From contig JADJHN010000002.1 in NCBI GenBank assembly GCA_016707485.1, forward strand, positions 124,001-188,000: a stretch of DNA of 64,000 nucleotides, read 5' to 3'. Position 1 is the stretch's first letter; every line of letters starts with the position of its first letter. The translations under genes were made by a program, and so were the position numbers. The notes under the pieces are model-generated. The model saw only the letters and a list, made by a program, of their open reading frames with translations. It was not told the origin of the DNA and ran no database searches. Below, one piece after another: positions 1 to 9,913 of the stretch. The DNA comes from Lysobacterales bacterium. GTDB lineage: Bacteria; Pseudomonadota; Gammaproteobacteria; Xanthomonadales; Rhodanobacteraceae.

Positions 1-2868
1 GAGGTGTTCCTGCTCGGTGCCGGTGCCGATGCGCAGGACTTCTTCGGCATGGATGGCGTGCACATCGTCCTCGACTATCGCCGCGACGACCTGCCCGGCC
101 TGCTCGCCACGCTCGCCGCCGACGCCGCCGTGTTGCTGCCGACCGTGGCCGAAACCTTCGGCTACACGCTGTCGGAATTGCGCGCGCTGGGCATGCCGGT
201 CATTGCCACGCGCATGGGCGCGTACGTCGAGCGCATCGCCGATGGCGTCGACGGTTTCCTCGTCGCTGCCAACGCCGACGCCATCGTCGAGCGCATCAGC
301 CAGCTTGCCGCGCAACGCGAACCCCTGCACGGCGTGCGCGCACATCTGGCGACGTGGCGCGAACCCGATCTCGCCACCATGGCGCAAGCCTATGCGCAAG
401 TGCTTGAGCTGCCGAAAGTCGAGGCGCTGCGCTATGCACTGAACTCGACGAGCATCGATTCGCAGATGCTCGCCGCGCGCAGCGACCAGCTGGCCAGTGC
501 CGAGACGCGCATCCTTGCCTTGCGTGCCGCCGTGGACACGGCCGATGCGGAAAGCCGGCGGCGTGGCGAATGGGGACATGCGCTGACCCGCGACCTGGCC
601 ACCTTGCGCGAGCAGGTCGACACCCTGCACGACGAGCTTGCCGTGCGCACCGCCTGGGCGCAGCGCCTCGATGCGGAAGTCGAGGCGCTGCGTCCGTTCC
701 AACCTGCCTACGAGATGGTCGTCGGCAGTCGCTCCTGGCGCCTGACCGCACCGCTGCGCAACGCCGCAACCCGCCTGCGCGGCCTGCGCGCGGCGCTGGC
801 CTTCCGCAAGAGTCGCCTTCTCGCACAGCTGCAACGCCTGCGCGGCAGTCTCGTCCAGCATGGCCTCGCCGGCACCTGGACGCGCCTGCTGCGTGAACTG
901 CGTGGAAGCACGGCAGTGTCGGCGCGCGAGACATTCGCTGCCCCCGGCGAGGAGTTCTCGCCGTTCGCCGTGCCCGGCAGCGCGCAACCACGCGTTTCCA
1001 TCATCATCCCGGTGCACAACAAGTTCGCCTACACCGCGGCCTGCCTGCGCTCGCTGGCCGAACACGCCGACGCGACGCCGTTCGAGGTCATCGTCGTCGA
1101 TGACCTGTCGACGGATGCAACCGCTGCGCGCCTTGCCCGGATCAGTGGCATCCGCTCGATCCGCAATGCCGAAAACCTCGGCTTCGTCGGTTCGTGCAAT
1201 GCCGGCGCGGCCATCGCGCAGGGTGACTTTGTACTCTTTCTCAACAACGATACGCTGGTCACGGCCGGCTGGCTGGATGCATTGCTGCGCTGCTTTGCCG
1301 AGCAGGCCGATGCCGGCCTCGTCGGCTCGCGCCTGGTCTATCCTGATGGCCGCCTGCAGGAAGCCGGCGGCATCGTCTTCAATGACGGTTCGGGCTGGAA
1401 CTACGGACGCTTCGAGGATCCCGCGGACAGTCGATTCGCCTTCCGTCGCGAAGTCGATTACTGCTCGGGCGCGGCCATCATGTTGCGCCGCGATTTGTTC
1501 GAGCGCCTCGGTGACTTCGACCAGCGCTACGCGCCGGCCTATTACGAGGACACCGATCTCGCCTTTGCCGTGCGCGCGGCCGGACTCAAGGTGTATTACG
1601 AGCCGCGCTCGCGCGTCATCCATTTCGAGGGCATCACCGCCGGCACCGATACCGGCAGTGGCATGAAGCGCTACCAGCTGGTCAACCGCGAGAAGTTCCT
1701 CGACAAGTGGAACCATGCCCTGCGCCGGCAGCCGCCGCCCGGCACGCCGATCCATCTCGCCGCCACGCACCGCGCGCGCCGGCGCATCCTCATCATCGAT
1801 GCGACCACGCCGACGCCGGATCAGGATTCCGGCTCGTTGCGCATGGTCAACCTGATGCGCATCCTGCGCGGCAATCATTGCCATGTCGTGTTCATGGCCA
1901 GCAACCAGGCGTGGGTCGAACGCTACACGGCCGATCTGCAGGCGCTTGGCATCGAAGTGCTGTATCAACCCTGGCTTGGCAGTCCCGCCACGTTCTTCCG
2001 CGAGCGTGGCGGCGAGTTCGATGCGATTGTCCTCTCCCGCCACTACGTCGCAGCCGAGTTCATCGGACTCGCCCGGCTCTATGCGCGCAAGGCGCGGCTG
2101 ATCTTCGATACCGTCGACCTGCACTACCTGCGCGAACTGCGCGCGGCCGAGCTTGCAGGCCGTGACGAGTTGGCCCGCGTCTCGGCGCGAACCCGTGCCC
2201 AGGAGATCGGCATCATGCGCGAGTGCGACGTGACCCTGGTGGTCAGTCCGGTCGAGCAGGAGATTCTGTCCCGGGATGCGCCGGGTGTGGTTGTCGACGT
2301 GCTCTCCAACGTGCACGAGATTTTCGGTTGCAGACGTGCATTCGCGGATCGTCGCGACCTGCTTTTCGTCGGCGGCTTCCAGCATCCGCCCAACAGTGAC
2401 GCGGTGCTATGGTTCGTCCGGGACATCCTGCCGCGCGTGCATGCCGCCATCCCCGGCCTGCGCCTGCATGTGATCGGCAGCAAGGTCACCGAAGCGATCC
2501 GCGCGCTCGCCAGCGAACAGGTCGTCGTGCACGGCTTCGTCGACGACATTGCCCCGGCCATGGACGCCGCGCGCATCTCCATCGCCCCGCTGCGCTACGG
2601 CGCGGGAGTCAAGGGCAAGGTCAACATGGCAATGAGCTACGGCCTGCCGGTAGTCGCCACGCCGATGGCCGTGGAAGGCATGCATGTGCAATCCGGCAAG
2701 GAAGTGCTGATTGCCGAAACGGCCGAAGCCTATGCCGATGCGATCATCGCACTCTACAACGACGAGACATTGTGGCAGCGCCTTTCGACCAACGGTCTCG
2801 ACAACGTGCGTGCGCACTTTTCCTTCGATGCCGCGGAAAAGGCGATCAGGCGCATTTTTGGATTCTGA
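1..2868 (+). CDS. Multidomain glycosyltransferase (GT4-GT2-GT4), 5' truncated
   Basis: The reading frame is open from the window edge, so the N-terminus is missing; about 955 residues are visible. Three parts can be seen. Residues ~1-130 look like the C-terminal half of a GT4 (GT-B fold) enzyme, with the ETFGYTLSELRALGMPVIA donor-binding stretch. Residues ~150-300 are coiled-coil-like and basic. Residues ~330-570 form a GT2 (GT-A) domain starting VSIIIPVHNKF, with DDLSTD, NNDTLVTAGWLDAL and an EDTDLAF motif typical of rhamnosyl/O-antigen transferases. Residues ~590-954 form a second GT4 module with a PLRYGAGVKGKVNMAMSYGLP donor site. Such fusions assemble O-antigen or other surface polysaccharide at the cytoplasmic face of the inner membrane. 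Sugar donor and acceptor cannot be told from sequence. It converges on the NRDE gene. Confidence 0.85.
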   Translation, partial: EVFLLGAGADAQDFFGMDGVHIVLDYRRDDLPGLLATLAADAAVLLPTVAETFGYTLSELRALGMPVIATRMGAYVERIADGVDGFLVAANADAIVERISQLAAQREPLHGVRAHLATWREPDLATMAQAYAQVLELPKVEALRYALNSTSIDSQMLAARSDQLASAETRILALRAAVDTADAESRRRGEWGHALTRDLATLREQVDTLHDELAVRTAWAQRLDAEVEALRPFQPAYEMVVGSRSWRLTAPLRNAATRLRGLRAALAFRKSRLLAQLQRLRGSLVQHGLAGTWTRLLRELRGSTAVSARETFAAPGEEFSPFAVPGSAQPRVSIIIPVHNKFAYTAACLRSLAEHADATPFEVIVVDDLSTDATAARLARISGIRSIRNAENLGFVGSCNAGAAIAQGDFVLFLNNDTLVTAGWLDALLRCFAEQADAGLVGSRLVYPDGRLQEAGGIVFNDGSGWNYGRFEDPADSRFAFRREVDYCSGAAIMLRRDLFERLGDFDQRYAPAYYEDTDLAFAVRAAGLKVYYEPRSRVIHFEGITAGTDTGSGMKRYQLVNREKFLDKWNHALRRQPPPGTPIHLAATHRARRRILIIDATTPTPDQDSGSLRMVNLMRILRGNHCHVVFMASNQAWVERYTADLQALGIEVLYQPWLGSPATFFRERGGEFDAIVLSRHYVAAEFIGLARLYARKARLIFDTVDLHYLRELRAAELAGRDELARVSARTRAQEIGIMRECDVTLVVSPVEQEILSRDAPGVVVDVLSNVHEIFGCRRAFADRRDLLFVGGFQHPPNSDAVLWFVRDILPRVHAAIPGLRLHVIGSKVTEAIRALASEQVVVHGFVDDIAPAMDAARISIAPLRYGAGVKGKVNMAMSYGLPVVATPMAVEGMHVQSGKEVLIAETAEAYADAIIALYNDETLWQRLSTNGLDNVRAHFSFDAAEKAIRRIFGF

Positions 2869-2958
2869 TCTGCGCGACGGCTGCGGATGGGCGGCGACGC
2901 AGACGCACTGCGGGCCTTGCCGGGCGCAGATGAAGAGGTGCCGCGTCGCCGGATTTGC

Positions 2959-3752
2959 TTACGCCGCGGCCTCGGCGAGTTGCCATTCGCCATCGCTTTC
3001 CAGGCATTGCCACTGCACGTCGCCAAGCATCGCAGCCAGCGGCCCGAAACTGCGTTCGCGGAAAAACAGGCTGCCATCTTCGTGGCGCATGACCAGCGAG
3101 CTAGCCCGCGTTCCGTACTGATCGCCAGAAATGAAGACTGGCGCGAGCAGGCGTTCAAGATGCGTGCCGACGCCGGTATCGGGCAACTCCGCATCATCAG
3201 GCTGGCGGGTGTCGGCGAGCAGGGCCAGCAAGCTGTCCTCGTCGCGCTGGCCACGGCCGATTGCGTGGCGGAAGCGCGTACGCAGGCGCTCGACCTTGGG
3301 CCAGGCACTGGCGAACGGACCGTTGCCGACCACATGGACGCCGGCGGGCAGACGTTGCCAGGTCGCACTGCTGCCATCGATGAGGATGACGCCGGAGCGA
3401 TCGCCGAAAACAAGGTTGAACGGGCCGTACTCGTCGATGTGATCAAGCACGCGCCCGGCAAAATCCGCGACGGCTTCATTGCCGATGACAAACTCGCGCA
3501 CGAGAGCACCGCGCGAGCGGGGCGCCTGTGCCGGAACGCCGCTGCGCAGGTTGGTCACCGCGGCGAATCGACCGTCATTGCGCTGCGCAAGCCAGCTGCC
3601 ACCGGCCTTGAGGTCGAGGCCACCGAGGCAATCGGACTCGCCGCGCCAGGGCTCGGCAGCGACGCTTGGCCGAGCGTGGTATTCATCGCGGTTGCCGAGC
3701 AGCAGCAGCGGCCACCGGGCATCGACTCGATGGCGACGAGGATGATGCACAT
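2959..3752 (-). pseudogene. NRDE/TANGO2 family protein, apparent frameshift near the N-terminus
   Basis: The family signature is clear: the NRDE motif (LLLLGNRDEYHARPS), LKAGGSWLA, and a C-terminal half with YGTRAS. The expected N-terminus MCIILVAIESMP lies in a different frame (ATG at 3752) from the rest of the protein, which continues as RWPLLLLGNRDEY. The two frames join exactly if one base is added to the CCC run (GGG on the plus strand at 3717-3719). Without it, only a GTG at 3750 opens the long frame and gives a nonsense N-terminus. The shift is therefore either a recent mutation or an assembly error; everything else is intact at normal length (~264 aa). The family is a cysteine N-terminal (Ntn-like) hydrolase-type protein of uncertain function, linked in eukaryotes to TANGO2. 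The ATG lies 3 bp beyond the kinase stop, so the two genes are probably co-transcribed. Confidence 0.8.
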
Positions 3753-3755
3753 GGC

Positions 3756-6305
3756 TCAGCCAGCAGCCGGTGTCGCCAGGCCCCGCAGTTTTGTCTCGAT
3801 CGGCGACAGTCGCGGATTTGCCGGACTGAGCTTGCGTGCCGACTGCAGGGCGCGTTCGGCATCGGCCGGCAGCTTTTCGCCAATACGCGTTTCGGCCAGA
3901 TCGAGAAAAGCATTGGCCAGACGCTCGGACATCGGCAGCAGCGAAGGATCGGCCGGGGCGATCTGGCGCACCACCTCGAGCATGCCAAGGGCGCGGTTCA
4001 AGCCGCCTTCGGCAAGCTGCTGGTCGAACAAGGCACGGGCACGTGCCGGAATCGCCGCAAGCCCGGCCAGGGCCGCCTTGTTCTCGCCATCGATGGCCAG
4101 CGCCGCGCGGTACTTGTCGTAGGCGCTGTTGCCGGGCGGATTGATCAGGCGCCCGGCGGCACTGGCCGCGTCGGCCTCGCCGATCAGGTTGCGCACGCGC
4201 TCGAGGTCTGCGGCGGTGGCCACGGGCCGTTCCGCGGCGATGGCCAGGCGTTCGCGCAATTCACGCAGATCCACGTTGGCTGCGCGCAATTCCGGCAAAT
4301 CCCCGGCCATTGCCTGGGCCTGCCTGAGCAGCTGCCCGGCGCTTGCGGCATTGCCGTCTTCGAGCGCGGCACGCGCCTGCACGATGAGGCCCTGGGCAAC
4401 GCGGCGCAGGCCGGCCCTGGCGCGGGCGTTGGCGGCATCGCGCTGCAGCACCGATTCAAACAATGCCTGCGCGGAATCCGCCGCGCCGGCAATGCGACCG
4501 GCTCGAAGTTGCGCCTCGGCGCGATCGAGATCCTTGCCGAGGGCCACGCTTGCGGCTTCGCGTTGCTTGCCCAGCTCGGCACGAAGGTCAGGCAAGGCCG
4601 GATACCCTGGCAGGATGCGCGCAATGTCCTCGACGCGGGTCGCCGCGGTGCCCGGATCTCCTGCGGCAAACGCGGCCTTGGCCTGCTCGGCCAATGCATC
4701 GACGCTGCGCGAAATGCCGGCACGCGCCAGCGAATTGCCGGTGTCACTGGCCAGCGCACGCTGATACAGGGCGACCGCACCGTCATCGCCCAGCAAGCGG
4801 CCGGCATCAAATGCGGCTTGTGCCTTGCCCAGCAGGGTTTCCGCCTCGGTGCCGCGCGCATCCAGCGCGGCGATTGATTTCTCGATGTCCTCGACGGCGG
4901 CACCCCCGCCAAGCAGTTCGCGGGCGGCGGCGGCGGATTGCCGGGCGAGGCCGGCATCGTTGCGCTTCAAGGCGTCGTGGGCGCGCGCAAGCAGTTTTTC
5001 GCCGACCGCGCGCATGCCGCGGCGGGCGATGTCGTTGTCCTGGTCGAGGCTGCGCGCAACCTGGAACAGCTCGCGCGCACTGCTGCCCTCGCTGCCATCC
5101 AGTTGGCCGGTATCGAGTGCCTTCTGCGCGCGCGCAAGGATGTCGTTGAGCTCGGTGTTCGGCAGCATCGCGCGCAACCGATCCTGGTGTTTCCAGGCCA
5201 TGAAGCCGCCGCCGGCGATCGCCAGCAGGAGTACGAGCAGGGCGATGCGCGAGCCGATCTTGCGCCGCGCCGGCTTGATCGCCCGCTGCGAGACGCGACT
5301 GGCACGCATGATGTGGTCGTCGGTGGCAGCAAGGATCTGGTCGAGCCGGCCCATGCTCGGATCGGAACGATGGCGCGCGTGCCCATCGCCCGCCAGCGGA
5401 CGTGGCGATGGATCGGCCGCGGGCAAGGGTGAAACGCGGGTCTCCGCGGATCGGGCATCCTGCAGCGTCTGCTCCGGCGCGGCATCGAGCCCGGGCAACT
5501 CGCCATTGGCGATGGCCCGTTCGTAGCGCGCAATCGCAATCGCCGCATCGTTGCCGGTCTGGAAGCGGTCATGCGGTTCCTTGGCCAGCAGGCCGTCCAC
5601 CAGCGGTTGCAGCACTGCCAGCGACTCCGGCAACTTCGGCACCGGCTGGGTGATGTGCATGATGCCGACGGCGAGCGAATCCTCGGCGTGATACGGCACG
5701 CGGCCGACCAGCATCTCGTAAAGCACGACACCGAGACTGTACAGATCGGCACGTCCATCGAGCTGTCTGCCGCGCGCCTGCTCGGGACTCATGTAGTGCG
5801 GCGTGCCGACCACGGCGCCGGTGCGCGTCATGCGCGTCGCCGAATCGTTGGCGCGGGCGATGCCGAAGTCGGTCAATGCCGCCGAGCCATCATCGCGCAA
5901 GAGGATGTTGTCGGGCTTGATGTCGCGATGGATGAAGCCCTTCTGCTGCGCGTAGTTGATCGCGCCGGCAATCTCGCGCGTCACGCGCAGCGCGAAAGAC
6001 ACCGGGCGCGGCGGACCGTTCTTGCTAAGCACTGGACCACCGGCAAGGTATTCCATCGCCATGTAGTGATAATCGCCGCAGCGTCCGACATCGTGGATGC
6101 CGACGACATGACGATGGTGCAGGCGTGCGGCAATCTTGGCCTCGCGCAGGAAACGCTCGCCAAAATTCGGATCCACCAGCAGGGCCGGCGACATGATCTT
6201 CAGCGCGACTTCGCGATCCACCGATTCCTGGACCGCCAGATACACCGTGGCCATGCCGCCGCGGCCAAGCTGGCGCAACAAGCGGTATCCAGGAATTTCT
6301 ATCAC
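3756..6305 (-). CDS. Membrane Ser/Thr protein kinase (PknB-like) with repeat-rich extracytoplasmic domain
   Basis: This 849-aa protein has an N-terminal Hanks-type kinase domain (~7-265). Visible are the glycine loop GRGGMATVY (14-22), catalytic lysine K36 in VALKI, HRDIKPDN with D128, DFG (146-148), and the GTPHYMSPEQ P+1 loop. A Pro/Arg-rich juxtamembrane stretch leads to one transmembrane helix (~353-371). The remaining ~470 residues are alpha-helical, alanine-rich and repeat-like, with recurrent ALA-x-DxxN-xxAR units, resembling TPR-type sensor or scaffold repeats. By family knowledge it phosphorylates proteins on Ser/Thr in response to an envelope cue; the target is unknown. The start is GTG at 6305. 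It shares a probable transcript with the NRDE gene downstream. Confidence 0.88.
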   Translation of the reverse strand: MIEIPGYRLLRQLGRGGMATVYLAVQESVDREVALKIMSPALLVDPNFGERFLREAKIAARLHHRHVVGIHDVGRCGDYHYMAMEYLAGGPVLSKNGPPRPVSFALRVTREIAGAINYAQQKGFIHRDIKPDNILLRDDGSAALTDFGIARANDSATRMTRTGAVVGTPHYMSPEQARGRQLDGRADLYSLGVVLYEMLVGRVPYHAEDSLAVGIMHITQPVPKLPESLAVLQPLVDGLLAKEPHDRFQTGNDAAIAIARYERAIANGELPGLDAAPEQTLQDARSAETRVSPLPAADPSPRPLAGDGHARHRSDPSMGRLDQILAATDDHIMRASRVSQRAIKPARRKIGSRIALLVLLLAIAGGGFMAWKHQDRLRAMLPNTELNDILARAQKALDTGQLDGSEGSSARELFQVARSLDQDNDIARRGMRAVGEKLLARAHDALKRNDAGLARQSAAAARELLGGGAAVEDIEKSIAALDARGTEAETLLGKAQAAFDAGRLLGDDGAVALYQRALASDTGNSLARAGISRSVDALAEQAKAAFAAGDPGTAATRVEDIARILPGYPALPDLRAELGKQREAASVALGKDLDRAEAQLRAGRIAGAADSAQALFESVLQRDAANARARAGLRRVAQGLIVQARAALEDGNAASAGQLLRQAQAMAGDLPELRAANVDLRELRERLAIAAERPVATAADLERVRNLIGEADAASAAGRLINPPGNSAYDKYRAALAIDGENKAALAGLAAIPARARALFDQQLAEGGLNRALGMLEVVRQIAPADPSLLPMSERLANAFLDLAETRIGEKLPADAERALQSARKLSPANPRLSPIETKLRGLATPAAG

Positions 6306-6400
6306 GTAGGGACTCTATCCATGCCCAATGCCGCGCTGCAGCGAGGTTGTTAGCATATCAGTCCATCCGGCACTTGCGCCGCCCCAGAGTGATGCCGGCA

Positions 6401-8521
6401 TCAGGCCTTGCGCTGCGCCTCGATCACGTTCGGCACCGCGTGCAACTGCGCGAGCAGGCTCGACAATTGGCCGAAATCGGCCACCCTCAGGGCCAGGTTC
6501 ATGGTCACCTCGTTGCGTGCAGGATCGACCCGCGCGTCGATCGCCAGGATCTGCACATTGGCCGCCGCAATGACATTGCTGACGTCCTTGTGCAGGCCCT
6601 TGCGATCGTAGCCGCGGACGAGCACGTCGACCTCGTAGGCGCGCTGCTTGCCGCCGCCCCATTCGACCTCGATGATGCGATCGGCATCGAGCAGGCGCAG
6701 GCGTTGCAGCTGTCGGCAATCTGACCGGTGCACGCTGACCCCGCGTCCGCGCGTGATGAAACCGGTGACCGCATCACCCGGCACCGGCTGGCAACAGCGC
6801 GCGAGGACGCTCAACAGATTGCCGACACCCTCGATGACCAGGGCGTCCCTCGCCGGCGCGCTCGACTTCGACGTTGGTGCGGTGCGCGGAATCTGCGCAT
6901 CTTCGTTGCGCTCGCCGTCGTGCAGGTTGCGCGCAATCTGAGTCGGCGTGACATCGCCAAGCGCGATCGCCTCGTACAGGTCCTCGGCACTGCGCAGGTG
7001 GAAGCGTGCCGGCAAGCTGTCGAGATCGACGTTGTGCAGCGCCAGGCGCTTGAGTTCGCGATCGAGCACGCCACGGCCGGCGGCGATGTTGATCTCGCGA
7101 TCGGCCTGGCGGAACCAGTTGCGCACCTTGTTGCGAGCGCGCGCCGTCTGCAGGAAGCCATGCTGCGCCGACAGCCAGTCACGGCTGGGCTCGGCGTTCT
7201 TTGCGGTGAGGATTTCAATGCGATCGCCACTGCCGGGCTGGAAAGTCAGCGGCACGATGCGCCCATTCACCTTGGCACCACGGCAGCGATGGCCGACATC
7301 GGTATGCACCAGATAGGCGAAATCCAGCACGGTGGCACCTTTCGGCAGGTCGAGCACCTGGCCCCTGGGGGTCAGCAGGTAGACGCGATCCTCGATGACA
7401 TCGGTGCGGAAACCGGCAAGCAGGGCGGCATCGTCGTCGTGCTCGTCGCGGCTTTCCAGCAGTTGCCGCATCCAGGCGATCTTGCGTTCGAAGCTGGCGT
7501 CGCCACCGCTGCCTTCCTTGTAGCGCCAATGCGCGGCAAAGCCGAGCTCGGCATACGCATGCATGTCGTGCGAACGGATCTGCACTTCCAGCGCACGCCC
7601 CTCCGGGCCGATCACGGCAGTATGCAATGATTGGTAATTGTTTCCTTTGGGGCTGGCGATATAGTCGTCGAACTCGCCGGCAATGAATGGCCACAGCGAG
7701 TGCACCACGCCCAGCGCGGCATAGCAGGAAGGCACGTCGCCAACGAGCACGCGCAGCGCACGAATATCGTAAAGGTCGGAAAAATCCAGGCCCTTCTTCT
7801 GCATCTTCCGCCAGATCGAGCTGATGTGCTTTGGTCGCCCGGCGACCTCGGCCCTGATACCGGCATCGGCCAGCGCCTTTTGCAGCATGCCGCAGGCGTG
7901 CGCGATCCAGGTTTCGCGATCGCCGCGGCGCTCGTCGAGCAGGTCGGCGATGCGCCGGTAAGTCTCCGGTTGCAGGTAGCGGAAGGCCAGGTCCTCGAGC
8001 TCCCACTTCAATTGCCAGATGCCGAGGCGATTGGCCAATGGCGCATGGATGTCGGCGGTGAGTTGGGCAATGGCGCGGCGCTCGTCGTCATCCAGCGCGC
8101 CAGCCCGGCGCATCATCACCAGTTGCCGGGCGAGCAGGATGAAGACCACGCGCAGGTCGCGGATGATCGCCAGCAACAGGCGCCGCAGGCCTTCAGCAGC
8201 ACCCGCGCCGTTGCGCGCGGCATGCAGCGACCAGACCTTTTCCGCAGCGCGCTGGCCCTCGACCAGCTCGGCAACCTCGCTGCCGAATGCTGCCAGTTCC
8301 ACCTCGGAAAATTCGCAGCCGGCGCTGAGCGCCTCGTACACGAGCAGGGCCGTGCGCGCGACCGGCCCGGTGGCCAGCTTGTCGAGTTCGGCAAGAATCG
8401 CGTCGCGGATCGGGATAGCCGCGTCCCAGCGTCGACGTGCGGCTGGCGAGGCGTCCAGCCTTGCCTCGATACGCTGCAGCGCCTCATTGCTCGATAGCGA
8501 CACGCTTGCATCCGCATTCAT
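6401..8521 (-). CDS. relA: GTP pyrophosphokinase RelA, (p)ppGpp synthetase
   Basis: This 706-aa protein has the RelA layout: an N-terminal HD-like domain (~50-200), synthetase domain (~230-350), TGS domain (~395-455) and C-terminal ACT domain (~630-706). The synthetase core shows the RPKHISSIWRKMQKKG segment, the DLYDIRALRVLV strand and EFDDYIASPKGNNYQSLHT, followed by EVQIRSHDMHAYAELGFAAHW. I see no intact HD catalytic pair in the N-terminal domain, as expected for a synthetase-only RelA rather than bifunctional SpoT. The enzyme makes (p)ppGpp from ATP and GTP/GDP on stalled ribosomes during amino-acid starvation. It stands alone, 95 bp upstream of the kinase gene on the same strand. Confidence 0.93.
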   Translation of the reverse strand: MNADASVSLSSNEALQRIEARLDASPAARRRWDAAIPIRDAILAELDKLATGPVARTALLVYEALSAGCEFSEVELAAFGSEVAELVEGQRAAEKVWSLHAARNGAGAAEGLRRLLLAIIRDLRVVFILLARQLVMMRRAGALDDDERRAIAQLTADIHAPLANRLGIWQLKWELEDLAFRYLQPETYRRIADLLDERRGDRETWIAHACGMLQKALADAGIRAEVAGRPKHISSIWRKMQKKGLDFSDLYDIRALRVLVGDVPSCYAALGVVHSLWPFIAGEFDDYIASPKGNNYQSLHTAVIGPEGRALEVQIRSHDMHAYAELGFAAHWRYKEGSGGDASFERKIAWMRQLLESRDEHDDDAALLAGFRTDVIEDRVYLLTPRGQVLDLPKGATVLDFAYLVHTDVGHRCRGAKVNGRIVPLTFQPGSGDRIEILTAKNAEPSRDWLSAQHGFLQTARARNKVRNWFRQADREINIAAGRGVLDRELKRLALHNVDLDSLPARFHLRSAEDLYEAIALGDVTPTQIARNLHDGERNEDAQIPRTAPTSKSSAPARDALVIEGVGNLLSVLARCCQPVPGDAVTGFITRGRGVSVHRSDCRQLQRLRLLDADRIIEVEWGGGKQRAYEVDVLVRGYDRKGLHKDVSNVIAAANVQILAIDARVDPARNEVTMNLALRVADFGQLSSLLAQLHAVPNVIEAQRKA

Positions 8522-8670
8522 GGGTGGCGCGACGACTTTACCGGATCGGCATCCGCTCGGCCGATGCGCTGGCAGGAAAACTGCTTGCCGTGGCAGTGTG
8601 CCGCGCCGGATTCACGCCAGCACAAGCCTGCCGGCGCGGCCGAGCGCGTCGGCCGCGACACGGGATCGAA

Positions 8671-9681
8671 TCAGTAGTTGTACCAGACGCTGTCGTCGGC
8701 AAACCAGTCCTGGACTTCCTCGGACACGCCCACCATGCCGCCGCCTGTACGTATTGCGGCATAGCCCTGGATTGGCGTTCCCGCCGTGGCGGAACCGGCC
8801 TTGTCGCGATAGGCCAGCACGTAATACGCGGTGGAGCCGGGCATCGCCGCGAACTGATGACGAACGAATTGCCCGGTTACCTTGACGATACCGGACAAAG
8901 TCAGCAACGGGTCGTCGCACAACTGAGGTGGCGGTGTCGTGCCTTCAACCCAACTCGTGCCGAGACCACACCAGGTTGCCTCGCCGATCGCGGACAATGC
9001 GCTGGTATTGAAACCATCGACGAGGGTCCAGACCACCCCGGCCGGATTCGTTGGGTCGAACTGGGTCTGCATCTTCACGACGCTCACGGACTTCGTCGTG
9101 AATGCTCCGAAAACCTGTGCCGTGACCGTGACGTTCTGGCTCGGCCCGGATGGCAGATCCGGCGTCAGATTGCCGCCAAAGCCGCTGTCGAACAAACCAT
9201 GACTGACATTGGGTAACGCGAGACTGTCGCCAGGATACGCGCTGAGGCAGCGGAACTGCTTGGCCGCCGACTTGTCCGCCTGGCCGATCAGCAGCGCCAG
9301 CGCCCCGGCATTCGAAACGCCGGTCCCCTGGTAGGTCAGGCTTTTTGCGTACACATCAGGAAATTTCCATACGTCGTTGCCGATTGTGGCCGGCAACTGG
9401 TAACGCGGCTGCACCGCAATCTGCGATGGCGTGCGCGCGGATTCAGCGCAGAAAACGTGTGCATTCAGATAGGCGGTGGCGACGCCACCCGAGCCGAAGT
9501 TCGAGTAGGTGAACGCGTTCGTCACGGCAGAGTCAAGGGCAACCGTTGCCTGATCGCCGGAAACCGCATCCCCGCCAATCAGGGTCGATACATTGTCGGC
9601 GGCGAACGCCGAACCGGCACCTGCAAGCAGGGCGATGGAGAGTGCAGCGCCGAGGCTGCCTGCGTGACGCTTCTTTATCAA
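8671..9681 (-). CDS. Secreted protein of unknown function
   Basis: This 336-aa protein starts with a textbook Sec signal peptide: MIKKRHAG, a hydrophobic ALSIALLAGAG core, and a likely signal peptidase I site after SAFA. The mature part is Ser/Thr/Gly-rich, predicted mostly beta, with a few cysteines (FCAESA, FRCLSA, TWCGLG, QLCDDP) that could pair in the periplasm or outside. I do not recognise a family. It is single, divergent from the small secreted protein at 9.9 kb, and has no enzymatic motif that I can see. Confidence 0.75.
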   Translation of the reverse strand: MIKKRHAGSLGAALSIALLAGAGSAFAADNVSTLIGGDAVSGDQATVALDSAVTNAFTYSNFGSGGVATAYLNAHVFCAESARTPSQIAVQPRYQLPATIGNDVWKFPDVYAKSLTYQGTGVSNAGALALLIGQADKSAAKQFRCLSAYPGDSLALPNVSHGLFDSGFGGNLTPDLPSGPSQNVTVTAQVFGAFTTKSVSVVKMQTQFDPTNPAGVVWTLVDGFNTSALSAIGEATWCGLGTSWVEGTTPPPQLCDDPLLTLSGIVKVTGQFVRHQFAAMPGSTAYYVLAYRDKAGSATAGTPIQGYAAIRTGGGMVGVSEEVQDWFADDSVWYNY

Positions 9682-9878
9682 GTTCTTGAGTTCCGCAATG
9701 TGTCCGGTGGGTTGAGACGATCGCCGACAGGCTCATGACGATCAATAATCTGACTCTGGCAGGCAGGACGCTCGGAACCCGGATGCCCGATGCTAGACTG
9801 CATGGGTTCGGATTCTAACCCCAGTTTCCGCAAAGCGCACCTGTTAACCTCGCGTTAGACAACGAGTTTTTGATCAAC

Positions 9879-9895
9879 TGGTCACAAATTGACCA
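9879..9895. promoter_or_regulatory. Perfect inverted repeat TGGTCA-N5-TGACCA
   Basis: Six-base arms separated by CAAAT end immediately before the ATG at 9896 and 18 bp before the more likely ATG at 9914. A neighbouring TTGATCAA palindrome lies at 9870-9877. A dimeric repressor site or a translational hairpin over the start region are both possible; no regulator is identified. Confidence 0.3.
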
Positions 9896-9913
9896 ATGCC
9901 GAGAGCCCATCCC

